A stretch of 64,000 nt of DNA from Heterohyrax brucei. Taxonomy: Eukaryota > Chordata > Mammalia > Hyracoidea > Procaviidae. Positions 1 through 10,393 of the stretch are shown one piece after another. The position numbers were made by a program, and so were the translations under genes. The number at the start of each line of letters is the position of its first letter. Positions within the stretch are counted from its first letter, which is position 1. The stretch is from assembly GCA_028571685.1 (NCBI GenBank), contig CM053144.1:98238171-98302170 (forward strand). Reading direction: 5' to 3'. The notes under the pieces are model-generated. The model was not told where the DNA came from. It worked only from the letters and a program-made list of their open reading frames with translations, and ran no database searches.

Positions 1-621
1 ATCTGAGGAACTTCAAATGCTTCCAAGCCATCTGGAACAGAAGACAATCAAGAACACTAAATGCACAAGGAAAAATGAGCCCAGGAGACAGAACCCACGT
101 GAATGGGAAATTGTATCAGCATGAGTCCAGAAGAACCAAATGGTGCCCAGCCACCACCAAAGACAGCTGTGATGTGGGGTAGAATGTAGGGTCCCCAAGG
201 TAACACAAGAAAAAGAGGCATGCATTTCAAGAACTCTACTGAAAGACCATAATAGATGGTCTGAGAGCCTGGAAGGTCCCCTGGGAACATGGCCCCTATA
301 CTTGCTGCTGGCCTTGACCTGAAAGAGGTACTGAGGTGAACTCTTCATACAACAGTGGACTGGACTTGAGGACACAGTGTGAACATTTGGGGTATACACT
401 TTATGGTTTAAACATTTACAGGAGGGAGTCCTACTGGTCTCTCTCTAGTTGGGAGAGTAGAGGGTGGAGAGGAGCGGACAGGTATCCATTAAGAGGATAC
501 TAGAAGAGTGAAAAGAAGGAGTGTGCTGTCACAGGGTGAGGAGAGCAGATGGAGCTGCAGATAGGTGGGCATGCAAAATTGATTTGGATTGTATACTTTC
601 ACTTAATCATCATTAAAAAAA
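1..621 (+). mobile_element. LINE-1 3' UTR fragment (tail type A)
   Basis: This is the untranslated 3' end of an L1 retrotransposon, entering from the left edge of the window. It ends in 'gtatactttcacttaatca' followed by a short A run. The same tail recurs at 36536-36868, at 50655-50775 and inverted at the right edge of the window. The stretch around 120-180 (agaagaaccaaatggtgcccagccaccacc) resembles, in complement, the 3' UTR of the inverted L1 near 7.5 kb. No reading frame of ORF2 is visible here, so frames running across it, including a 128-residue one on the minus strand, are chance. Assignment to L1 rests on the shared tail and shared 3' UTR, and the subfamily is not named. Confidence 0.75.
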
Positions 622-711
622 CTGAAAAAAGCACATAAGAGGTATAATCTGGGCGACAGAACACTCTAAAGAAGTAATAAATGAGGTCCATTAGAGTGCA
701 ACATTGCTCAT

Positions 712-1202
712 TGTTTTGTAGTGCTGCTATAACAGAAATACCACAAGTGGACAGCTTTAAAAAGAGAAATTTTATTTTGTCATAGACTAGTAGGCTAAAA
801 AGTCCAAATTCAGGGTGCCAGTTCCAGCAGAGAGCTTTCTCTGCTGGCTCTGAAGGAAGGTCTTTGTCATTAATCTTCCCCTGGACTGGGAACCTCTGAT
901 GCACAGGGACCCCAGGTCCTTCCCAAAGGACACGCTCAGCTCCCAGTACTGTCTCTTGGAGATATGAGGTCCCCCAACTCTCTCTGCTACCTTCTTTCTT
1001 TATGTCTCAAGCAATTACCTCAAGGCACAAAACAATCTTACACATGCATCCTACCCCACCGATGCAGCTGCCACCTATCCTCCCTCACTAACATCACAGA
1101 GGCAGGAGTTACAGCATGGAGGAATGTCACACAACATCAGGAATCACAGCCCAGCCAAACAGCTGCACATGTTTGGGGGTGGACACAATTCAATCCATAA
1201 CA
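712..1202 (-). mobile_element. Solo LTR, MaLR/ERVL type, with perfect 5-bp TSD
   Basis: A solo long terminal repeat of an ancient ERVL-MaLR element in inverted orientation. It starts TG and ends CA, and is flanked by the 5-bp duplication CTCAT at 707-711 and 1203-1207, the length expected for this class. Landmarks shared with other copies in the window are 'ctgctataacagaaatacca' near the start and 'gacacaattcaatccat' near the end. Related copies lie at 19794-20302 (+), 28624-29140 (-) and 49779-50269 (+). No internal proviral sequence remains, which fits recombination between two LTRs. Confidence 0.85.
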
Positions 1203-1214
1203 CTCATTTTACTT

Positions 1215-1372
1215 CAGTGTGATCGACACATTTACTGACCAGATACCTTCAGAGTGCTTACTCTGTACTGTACACTGTTCTAGGCTCTGGACACACAGTA
1301 GTTACCCACCCTGCCCTCAAGGTACTTATATTCTTGTAGGAAGCAAATAATGAGCAAGTAAACAATAATGAT
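1215..1372 (-). repeat. LINE-2 3' end fragment
   Basis: Diverged L2-like sequence in inverted orientation. It contains 'gtacactgttctaggctctg', then 'acacagtagtta', then 'ccctgccctcaaggtactta', the order typical of the L2 3' region. It is old and short, and the boundaries are approximate. Confidence 0.6.
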
Positions 1373-1433
1373 ACAGTTTCAGACAATAACTAATGTTACA
1401 ACGAAAAATAAATTAGGGAAGATGGAAGGAAGA

Positions 1434-1499
1434 GTCGTGGTAGCACAGTAATTAAAGCACAGGACTGCCAATGCACAGTGGCAGATCGAACCCACCAGC
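1434..1499 (+). repeat. AfroSINE, 5' half, split by an RTE insertion
   Basis: The tRNA-derived head of a SINE: an A-box-like stretch 'tagcacagtaattaaagc' and a B-box-like 'gcagatcgaaccc'. It breaks off at 'caccagc' (1493-1499). The rest of the same element resumes at 3174, after an inverted RTE LINE flanked by copies of 'caccagc'. Confidence 0.7.
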
Positions 1500-2322
1500 A
1501 CCTATTGTTCTTCTTCTTGTTGTGAGGGGCCCGTCAAGTGGGTTCTGACTCACAGCAACCCTATGCACAACAGAACAAAACACTGCCCCATCTTGTGCCG
1601 TGTTCACAATCATACTTATATTTAAGCCCATCGTTGCAGCCACTGTGTCAATCTATTTCACTGAGGGTTTTCCTCTTTTTCACTGACCTTCCACTCTGCC
1701 AAGTATGATGTCCTTCTCTAGGGACTGATCCCTCCTGACAATGTGTCCAAAGTAACTAAGATGCAGTCTTGCCGTCTTTGCTTCCAAGGAGCACTCTGGT
1801 TGTTCTCCTAGAACAAATCTGTTTCCTCTTTGGGCAGTCCATGATACATTCAGTATTCACCACAATTCAAAAGCATCAATTCTTCTTCCACCTTACTTAC
1901 TTGTTGTCCAGCTTTTACACGCATATGTTGCAATCAAAAATACCATGGCTTAGGTCAGGCACACCTTGGTCTTCAAGGTGATATCCTTACTTTTCAATAC
2001 TTTAAAGAGGTCTTTTGCAACAGATTTTCCCAACACAATGTGTCTTGATTTCTTGACTGCTGCTTCCATGGGTGTTGATCATGGAATCAAGTAAAAATTA
2101 AATCCTTGACAACCTGAATCCTTTGGCCAGTTATCATGACATTTCTTACTGATCCACTTGTGTTGAAGTACAATCCATACTAAAGTCTGTGGTCTTTGAT
2201 CTTCATCAGTGTTTAAAATCTTGTTCACTTCCAGCAAGCAAGGTGTTGTCATCTGCGTAACACAGGTTGTTAATGAGTCATCCTCTAATCCTGATGCCTC
2301 ATTCTTCATATTGTCCAGTTTC

Positions 2323-2568
2323 TCAGATTATCTGCTCTACATACAGATTAAAAACGTATGGTGAAGGGATACGTCTTTGACACACACTCCTCCTGACTTT
2401 AAACCATGAAGTGTCCCCTTGTTCTGTTTGCCTGACTGCCTCCAGAACCATGTACAGATTCCTTAAGAGCACAATTAAGTGTTCTGTAATTCTTATTTTA
2501 TGCAAAGCTAGCCATAATTTGTTATGATCCACACAGTCAAATGTCTTTACATAGTCAATGAAACACAA
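2323..2568 (-). pseudogene. RTE reverse transcriptase core remnant
   Basis: A broken frame from the RTE element at 1500-3166. It reads CFIDYVKTFDCVDHNKLW near its start, the conserved reverse-transcriptase block with the first catalytic Asp region, and ends near VEQII, the segment just before the YADD-type block. The substitution of Val for Ala in DYAKTF and several others show decay. It should make no functional enzyme. The same block is seen at 29861-30124. Confidence 0.8.
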
Positions 2569-2821
2569 TTAAGCTTCTTTCTGATATTCTTTGCTTTCCA
2601 CCAAGATCCATCTAACATCAGCAATGATAGCCCTGGTCCCACGTCCTCTTCTGAATCCAGCTTGAATTTCTTGCAACTCCTTGTCAACATACTGTAGCAG
2701 TTACTTTTTGGGTGATCTTAAACACAATCTTACCTGCATGTGATACTAATGATATTGTTTGGTAATTCTTGCATTCAGTTGGATCATCTTTCTCAGGAAA
2801 GGGCATAAATATGGATCTCTT

Positions 2822-3031
2822 CTAGTCAGGTGGCCAGGTAGCTGTACTCCAAATTTCTTGGCATAGATGAGTGAGCACTGCCATCACTGCTTCTGTTTGT
2901 TGAAATATCTCAATTAATATTCCATCAATTCCTGGAGCTTTGTTTTTTGCCAATGCCTTCAATGCAGCTTGGACTTCTTCCTTCAGAATACACTTTCCAA
3001 TTTTCCTAGATTTGTACTTCATACATTCCAT
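2822..3031 (-). pseudogene. Fused RTE ORF fragment across an internal deletion
   Basis: An open stretch of 69 codons whose first part (MECMKYKSRKIGK) derives from the N-terminal start of the RTE ORF and whose remainder (EEVQAALKALAKNKAPGIDG) is the region immediately before the reverse transcriptase fingers. The join skips the endonuclease domain and stays in frame. It lies inside an old, damaged element, so it is annotated as a relic and not as a gene. Confidence 0.7.
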
Positions 3032-3173
3032 GTTCTGGATGTTTGCAGTTGCTTCTTCTCATTCTGAGTTGTGTCACATGAGCAAATGAAGATCCTGAAG
3101 GCTTTACTCCATCCATGTCATTAAGGTCAACTCTACTTTGAGGAAGCAACTCTTCCCTTTCCTCTTCACCAGC

Positions 3174-3305
3174 TACTACACAGGAGAAAAATGTGGCAGT
3201 CTGTTGCAGTAAAGATTTACAGCCTTGGAAACACTATGAGGCAGTTCTACTCTGTCCTATAGGGTTGGTGTGAGCTGGAATTCACTCAACGGCAAGAACT
3301 ATTTT
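3174..3305 (+). repeat. AfroSINE, 3' half, resumed after RTE insertion
   Basis: Continuation of the SINE begun at 1434. It carries the longer-subtype insert 'gatttacagccttggaaaca', then 'gaggcagttctactctgtcc', and an RTE-like tail ending near 'cactcaacggcaagaac'. With the left half it makes one ordinary element once the RTE is removed. Confidence 0.75.
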
Positions 3306-5743
3306 CATTGAGTGGTCCTGTGAGAGACTTAAGTGAAGGAGTGAGTCATGTGTTCATACAAAGACAGATTAGGTTAGCAATTTTAAAGGTCCGGGGATGG
3401 GGACAATGTACAAGTTATGTGGTCCATTTACAAGTTAGAGTAGACAGAGCAGAGTGAGTGAGACAGAGTGATTGGAAGTTTGGGTTGTTGACAAAAACTG
3501 GGTTACATGTGGTCTAATAGGTAGTTGCAAGAAGTCTGAAGAGTACTCTAACTGCAATCTATTGGAGAATTTAGAGGATTTGGTCTGATGGATATCTTCT
3601 AAAGTTCATCCTACCTGATATATGGGAGATGGTCTTCAGGAAAAAAATAGATGTAGGAAGAGCAGATAAAAGGCTGCTGTAGTTGTCTAGGTCAGAGATT
3701 TGATATAAAATAGTTTTTCAGATATAACCCAAAGCACAGGTTCTAGTTATACTTAGAGTCATTACATTGACATGTATTGATTTAAAAAGAGAGTATTAGA
3801 ATGAAGTAAGCCTGCCACCAGCAATGCGAACATTTGAATTATGATTAACTGTGTCATGGTTTTATGCGCATTTGTCCAGATTCAACTCACAAGATTTATT
3901 AGCTCTACTTTAGGCTTCCATAAAACAACATGGGGTAAAATGTGGTATTGTGCTTTTGGAGGGACTTTAAATAACTTTGTAAGTCCTAAGTATCATCTAC
4001 ATGGACGCTGAGATACAGCATCATTTACACTACTAAGAAGAAAAGATAAACACTGTGAATTACTTAAATATTTGCATTTAGTATTTGTATTCTGATCCAG
4101 GCCTTGGGACATTTCAGCTTCTACGATTGTGTGAGCTGTTTCCTTTATATAAATCTTTCTATATACATATTATACATGTTATGGGAAACAACATATCACT
4201 CTATACCAAGAGAAAAAAACAACTAAGTATAAAAAAGTTTACTTACAGAAAATTAGAGTATCTTTGTGCTTCTGAGAGTTATTAAAACCTTAACTAACTA
4301 AACTAATCCTATAGTACCTGAAATTCCATTTTATTCTTAGGGATTCTGAATTACATTTTGGTAAAGAGGATTATTTCTAAATAGGAGTATAATCATATAT
4401 TTCTATTGATATAGCAATGTTCTTCAAGTTTGCTGAATTGTGCTCTGCCGTAAGCTGATTCAAATAGTTTCAAAAGACTCAAATGAGTTTAAGGAAATAC
4501 CATAGATTATTTTTGCAAAGCATGGATTCTGATGGACAGAAATTAGATTCCTGTAGGCTTCATCTTTCACTGAAGCCAGAGAATAACAGCCAAGCAAAGC
4601 CAAGTGCTGTCTAGTCAGATCCGTTGAGAAAAACCTGAAGAAATGTCTGCCTATTTACTGAGGAGTGTAGAAACCAGGCCATCTAGTTTAGTAAAACTGG
4701 AACATAGCCCAAAGAGCACGGACTGTGTTCTGTTAAGCATTTTTACAGACTTTACAATTATTTAATATCATATTGGGAAACAGAATTTGAATGTAATCCT
4801 ACTCTTAAAATATACTAGTTTCCTTATATTTCACTCTGAGCAGGGCTTCCTACAGTGGTCATAAAGTACAGTGAGGGTTCACTTATTCAGACAATAGGGT
4901 AAAACCAATCTCAATTAAAGAAAGAAGGATTCAGGATATTTTCAAGCAAAGTAATTTTAACATTTCCAGATACAGCAAAGGCCTGTAATTAAGCTACATT
5001 TTACAAGTCCTTTGGGCACTCTGATTTAATCAATAAAATATTTGTATTGGCATGGTTGTATAAAAAAATGTACTTTAAAAATGCCTGTGAAGCAAAGGAA
5101 ATTGTTGATGTGTCTAAAGAAATTTAAATACACCCTGAACAAACTTTTTTCTGATCATTTAAAGTGCAAGGAGAGAGTATGATAAAAATTATAGATATCT
5201 GCCTTGGGAGTCATATGGGTCTCTTTCAAGTGTGTGACCCCTCCAGAAATTATCTAACATCCTGAATCTCAGATTTTACTTTGAAAAACAGGCATTGTAA
5301 TGTCTATTTCATTATATTTATGTAAAATTTAAGTGAAATAAAATGAAACATATCATAGTTCTTGATATTGTTATAGACAGTGAATGTGAGCTCTTCTTCT
5401 ATCCTGCCCAATCACTGTGTGAAATTACACAATTTCAGAAGTAGAAGCTTAATTAACGAAGATTGCCTTGTGTGAAGTACTATTTATGAAAATTCAGTAC
5501 ATGTTTCCATAAAAGTGATGAAAGACTGTTAGCATGCTCTAACGAATGAGTATGCCAATGGCATAAACTATGGACATGCAAGAAAAAAATTAATGGAAGC
5601 AAAATATAAGGTATAGGAAAAAAAAAAACAGTGTGGAGGTGAGAGAAACTGCAGGCAATGGGAATCGTTCCCCTTGTAAGCTCACCTGGAGACTTGAGAA
5701 AAGAAACAGGAATACATACCAGGCACAACAAAACAATAACATT
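3306..5743. other. Unique AT-rich DNA, no gene seen
   Basis: No recognisable gene, RNA or young repeat. Around 3560-3710 the wording (e.g. 'aggctgctgtagttgtctag') recalls a very old interspersed repeat that I cannot name. Open frames are all short and lack family resemblance. Confidence 0.6.
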
Positions 5744-5755
5744 TTAACATATAAA

Positions 5756-5910
5756 CTCTATTGTGATCAAGTTGATTCTGGCTCATAGAGACCCTAAATG
5801 GCAGAGTAGAACTATCCCCACAGGGTTTCCAAGGAGTGCTTGGGAGAATGAAACCACTGGCCTTTTGGTTAGCAGCCACATCACTTTATCACTACACCAC
5901 CAGTGTTTAC
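5756..5910 (-). repeat. AfroSINE with perfect 12-bp TSD
   Basis: A full-length inverted tRNA-derived SINE. The complement shows the tail-to-head order: tail, 'cagggtttccaaggagtgct', then 'ccttttggttagcagccaca' and 'actacaccaccag' at the tRNA end. It is bounded by identical copies of ttaacatataaa at 5744-5755 and 5911-5922, which fixes both ends. Confidence 0.92.
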
Positions 5911-5922
5911 TTAACATATAAA

Positions 5923-7285
5923 GGCTGTTATAAATCAGTATTAAATACCTTAAAGCTTACAGAAGATGTGTGAAACACACAGACAATTTAAAAGAAGAAG
6001 AAATATAAATGGCCATTTAACATAAGAACCGTTGTGATGCCTGTGTAAGAATAATGTAATCTGTGTCTTTTTTTTTCTGTCAAAGTAGCAAGCCTTTTAA
6101 AACGGGAAAACTTGATGCTTTCTTGCAATGAACCGGTAAAGTACCCTCTCACAAGCTGTTGACATGAATGTAAATATTTATACCTTTTTTAGAATGCCTT
6201 CGATGCAGGAATTTCACCTACAATTTTTAAAGCCCACTACGCCTCGGGAGCTATGAGCTCACACAACGGATATAAAGATAAATGAGCCATAATCTTTGCC
6301 TAGAATATTACCTTTACCTGACAGTTACTAGACTGCGAGGTGAAGCATGATACTGTGACTCCTGCCCTTATAATAAAACATAAAACTGCCACTAAAGAAT
6401 GATGTGAAAATGGCTTTAAGGGTCAAAACAGGAAACAACTATCAGCGGTGAGCAAAACCTTCAAAGATTGACGAGAAGTCTTAAAACCAAAATATGCTTT
6501 TGCATTCCTGCCTGTGACTGAAAATAACATGTTCTAACTTTTCAGAAGGAAAAAAAAGTGAAGATGAAATGATTGCTTTCTTTTGGAGATGTAAAGAAAA
6601 CAGCAATGGCATTTTGAATTCTATAGCATGTCCATGAATAAACATCTGACATTCAGGGATTGTAAACATCTCTAAACAAATTTCCATTCAAATTAACAAA
6701 ACACATATAAATTCAGAAGTCACCGAGAAGGAATAAGAAGAACATGCCCAGGTCTGACAAGCAACTGAAATGCTAATATTGTGACAGGGTCTTATACACA
6801 ATTTCATCTGTACTCATTCACCAAGTTCTACTGCGCTTATCTAGACAGAAAGGCTGCTGGGAGGAAAGCAAGGAAATATTTCAGGGCTCCGTTCTGTTCC
6901 TGCAATGACTTCGCCATAGATAAGGCCCTTGTTTTGAGCAGGGGTGGTAGAAGGAGCAGCAAACGATAACATTCAAGGTGTGAGTGATAACTTAAAAAAA
7001 AAAAAAGTTCTGCTTAAAGTAAAAGTTTACAATCCACACCAATTTGCCGCGTGAAACTCTGCACCCACGCCACTACACAATTCTACCTGCTCTCCCCAGC
7101 ACCACCCCGTGTGATAGCACCCTCCTCCTGTCCACTCAGTACTTCCTTTATCCATTCAGCTAACTCCTGTCCCCTTCCACACTCATCTCACCTCTGGACA
7201 AGAGATGCTCAGACAGACTCCTGTGCATATTTAAGCCAAGAAGCATATTCTATGTCAGCATCACTCTATGTTTTATAGTCTAATC
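5923..7285. other. Unique DNA, no gene seen
   Basis: No repeat or gene recognised. The stretch 7030-7260 is relatively C-rich and carries an open frame of 75 codons without any family resemblance or splice-site context that would make it an exon. Confidence 0.55.
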
Positions 7286-7634
7286 CAATCCATGTCTGAA
7301 GAATTGGCTTCAGTACCGGTTTCAGTTCTGGGATAGCAGAAAGTCCGAGGGCCCTGTCCTCAGGGGAACCTTCAATATGACAGACCATCTAGTGTGACCG
7401 TTTAATAAAGTTCTGGTTCTGAGCACTCACTTTTCTGCTGCTACATTAAAGACTTCACATTGTGTTCCCTGTCATGGAAGTCACTGCTGGTGGCTACACA
7501 CCATCTAATTCTTCTGATCTTACGCCAATGTAGTCCCTGGATCATATGGCATCTCCTTTCCACTGAGCTCGTATTTTCTTCATTTCTTTGATGTCCTTCG
7601 TTCTCCGTTCCCGGAGGATTGGGACCAACTGATG

Positions 7635-7913
7635 CTACTTAGATGGCCACTTGTGTAGGCTGAAATCTTTGAGAGTAATTTGCCAGGTCTTTTCTCCTAC
7701 AGAGCCATTGGTGTAGCAGTTATTGGATCTACGGCAGGAGTGAGTGAGGCCTCCCAAACTGTTCCTCAGTAATGTTTCACTCACCTGAAGCTTCTTCCTT
7801 TTCCATATGAAGTTGGTGATTTGTTTCTCCATCTCATAAAAAAAGGACATTGTAATTTGGATTGGGATTGCATTGTATCTATGGATTGCTTTGTGTAGAA
7901 TAGACATTTTCAT
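7635..7913 (-). pseudogene. L1 ORF2 C-terminal remnant
   Basis: A 92-codon frame with the L1 ORF2p C-terminal wording: HKAIHRYNAIPIQITMSFF, then an FIWKRKK block, then GGLT. In intact L1 this region lies downstream of the reverse transcriptase, before the Cys-rich end. The frame is interrupted on both sides and the protein is not functional. Confidence 0.85.
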
Positions 7914-8055
7914 TATGTAAAATCTTCTTATTCAAGAAGGTTTCTCTACTTACGAAGGTCTCTTCTGGTTTCTTATGGAACAGTCTGGTAATTTTCTTTG
8001 TATATGTCTTACAGATCTCTGGTTAGATTTATTTTTAGGTATTTTATCTTCTTAG

Positions 8056-8522
8056 TGTGGCAGGAAAAAGATAAGTTTGGCCCGCAGAGCAGAAAACATC
8101 TCGAACACCACTTTGTCTTTAAGAGGAAGGGCTTTATTAGAGCCGGCCATGCTGCGGTCAGACTCAAGTGCAAAAAATAGCCACGCATCCCGTTTCCTTA
8201 TCAGACATACCTATTTATACGTTTTCTCAAAGAAGCAAACAAAAGAATTTTCACATATCCTCCTAATTGGCAACTGCAGGTATACAGATTTTCATATTAC
8301 AACTTCATTGGCATAGGACACTTAAAGAGGCACTAGATAAGCAGCTGGCATTAGGTTATATGGGAAGAAGCTACTTTTTCCTTAGAAGCTGGGCTTATCT
8401 CAAGATTTCTGCAAAGCGGGTGGGGGGAGGGGAGGTGTATTTGGGCTGACTCAGAGAGAAGCAGCCGGACTTTTGAAATTTTTAAGTGGAATCTTCTTAG
8501 AAGCCTTTTTTTCCGTCTCTCA
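8056..8522 (-). mobile_element. Solo LTR of gammaretrovirus-like (ERV1) type in L1 ORF2
   Basis: An LTR of 467 bp inserted into the inverted L1. It begins TG and ends CA and is flanked by the 4-bp duplication TTAG at 8052-8055 and 8523-8526, the length typical of gamma/ERV1 insertions. Read on the minus strand it has a TATA box (the complement of 'ctatttatac' near 8210), then about 80 bases later an AATAAA polyadenylation signal (the complement of 'tttatt' near 8132), in the right order for a retroviral U3-R-U5. L1 sequence resumes directly on the right (tgatttcctctttgc). No internal viral genes remain. The class call is inferred from TSD length and layout. Confidence 0.8.
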
Positions 8523-9342
8523 TTAGGGACTACTGTAACCGGTAATGATTTGATGATTTCCTCTTTGCGGGTCTCTGTTGGCATAAATGAATCCAACTGA
8601 TTTATGCATGTTTATGTTGTTATTTTGATGCTTTGCTAAACTCTTCTATTAGTTTCAGTAGTTTCTTTGAGGATGCTTCAGGATTTTCTGTCTGTAAGGT
8701 TATATCATCTGCAAATAGAGATACTTTTACTTTTTCCTAACCAATTTTTAAGCCCTTTATTTCTCTGCCTACCTAATTGCTCTGGCTAGAACCTCCAGAA
8801 CAATGTTGAATAAGGGTGGTGACAGTGGGCATCCTTGACTGGTGTCTGTTCTCAAGAAGAATGCTGTCAGACTCTCTCCAGTCAGGATGATGTGGGCTGT
8901 TGTCTATGCATAGATATTTCTTGAGGAATATTCCATCCTTGATTTCCTCTATAACCCAACTCTATTTGAGCAAGGTGTTGTTCAGTTTCCATGTGTTTGA
9001 TTTTTTTCATACCTTTTTATGTTATGATTTCTTTCATGGCTTTATTTTCTGAAAAGATGCTTTGTAAATATTTCAATACTTTGAATTTTATTAAGGATTG
9101 CTTTATGTCCTAATGTGTGATCAATTCTGGAGAATGTTCCGTATGAATTGGAAAAGAAAGTACACTTGGCTGCTGTCGGGTAGAGTTTTCTGTGTATATC
9201 TATGAGGTCAAGTCGTTTGATTACTGCATTTTGGTCTTCTGTGTCTTAAGCTATTTTCTAAATATTCTGTCCTTCAGTGGGAGTGGTGTGTTGAAGTTTT
9301 CCATTACTATTGTGGAGCTGTCTATTTCTGTTTACAACACAG

Positions 9343-9660
9343 TTAATGTTTGTATTTTAGAGCCCTACCATTGAGTGCATACATATTTAATATGGTTATG
9401 ACCTCCTGGAGTATTGATACTCTAATCATTACACAATGCCCTTCCCTATCCCATGTAGGGGATTTTACTTTCAATTCTATTTTATCAGAGATTAATATTA
9501 CCATTCCTGCTCTTTTTTTTAATGTTATTAGCTTCAAATATTTTTCCCACCCTTTGAGTTGTAGTTTGTGTTTTTGAGTACAAAGTACATCTCCTGTAGG
9601 CAGCATATAGTTGTGTTTTTTGTTTTTTTTCTTGTTTGTTTTTTTTTCAATCTGCCACAC
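9343..9660 (-). pseudogene. L1 ORF2 endonuclease remnant
   Basis: A 105-codon frame matching the L1 endonuclease: QKHKLQLKGWEKYLK, then an RAGMVILISDK block, then VITILNMYALN, in the order seen in intact ORF2p. These correspond to strands of the exonuclease-endonuclease-phosphatase fold. The N-terminal catalytic segment is degraded and the downstream frame is broken. Confidence 0.85.
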
Positions 9661-10144
9661 TCTATCTCATTACTGGTGTGTTTAGTCCATTTACATTTCA
9701 TCTAATTATCAATAGGTAGAACCCAATACCATCATTTAGATGTCCTGTTTTGTGTGTTATAGAAAATTTCTTTGTTCCATTTAATATATTGTGCTGAGTT
9801 TCTTTATGTTTTCATTTTTTTGAATGTTGGTAATTTTGTATTTGGTGAAACTTCATGTTTTTCTTATTTTTTATTTTGATGTATAAGATCGACAGTTTCC
9901 ATTGTGGTTACCTTCATACTTGCCCCTATTTTTATAAATTTAAAAGTCTTTCTTCGTATCTCTTTGACTTCCTCTCCATATGATATTTTCTTTTGGTCCC
10001 TCTTTTTTGTTATAATGTTTACATAATGAGATCTCAATTTCCCTATTTTTAGTGCTTTGCATATGATTTATTTTTATGGTTCCCCTATTGGGGCTAATAT
10101 GAAATTGTTCTATTCTCTGTTCTGGTCTTGGGTGTTAGTTGATT

Positions 10145-10393
10145 CTATTGAATTTCTAACCAATGAACATCCCTTAGTATTTCTTGCAATTTGGGTTTGG
10201 TTTTTACAAATTCCCTAAATTTCTGTAAACCTGGAAATGTCCTAATTTCACCAGCATACTTGAAACACAGTTTTGCTGGATATATAATTCTTGGCTGGCA
10301 ATTTGTTTCCATCAAGGCGTTGTATATGTCATCCCATTGCCTTCTTGCCCACATGATTTCTGCTAAGTAGTTGGGGCTTAGTCTTGCACACAT
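10145..10393 (-). pseudogene. L1 ORF1 C-terminal remnant
   Basis: An 82-codon frame with the conserved L1 ORF1p C-terminal domain: ARRQWDDIYNALMETN, then QPRIIYPAKLCF, a GEIRTF block, and REFVKTKPKLQEIL. ORF1p is the RNA-binding chaperone of the L1 particle. Upstream, to about 10950, the complement still resembles the coiled-coil part but the frame is lost. Confidence 0.88.

Larger units (their letters stand above)
1500..3166 (-). mobile_element. RTE-type LINE, inverted, endonuclease region deleted
   Basis: An RTE-clade non-LTR retrotransposon in inverted orientation. The 3' end lies at the left, with a short GTT-rich tail complement, followed rightwards by the 3' third of the ORF, the reverse transcriptase core, and then an abrupt jump near 3005-3025 to the start of the ORF. 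About the first 1.2 kb of coding sequence, including the apurinic endonuclease, is missing compared with the copy at 23726-27121; this size is judged by eye. Frameshifts and stops break the frame throughout. The element sits inside a SINE, with 'caccagc' at both edges as a likely target duplication. Confidence 0.85.

Noticed and set aside
13..399. 128-codon minus-strand frame
   Set aside because: Lies antisense across an L1 3' UTR and has no recognised domain.
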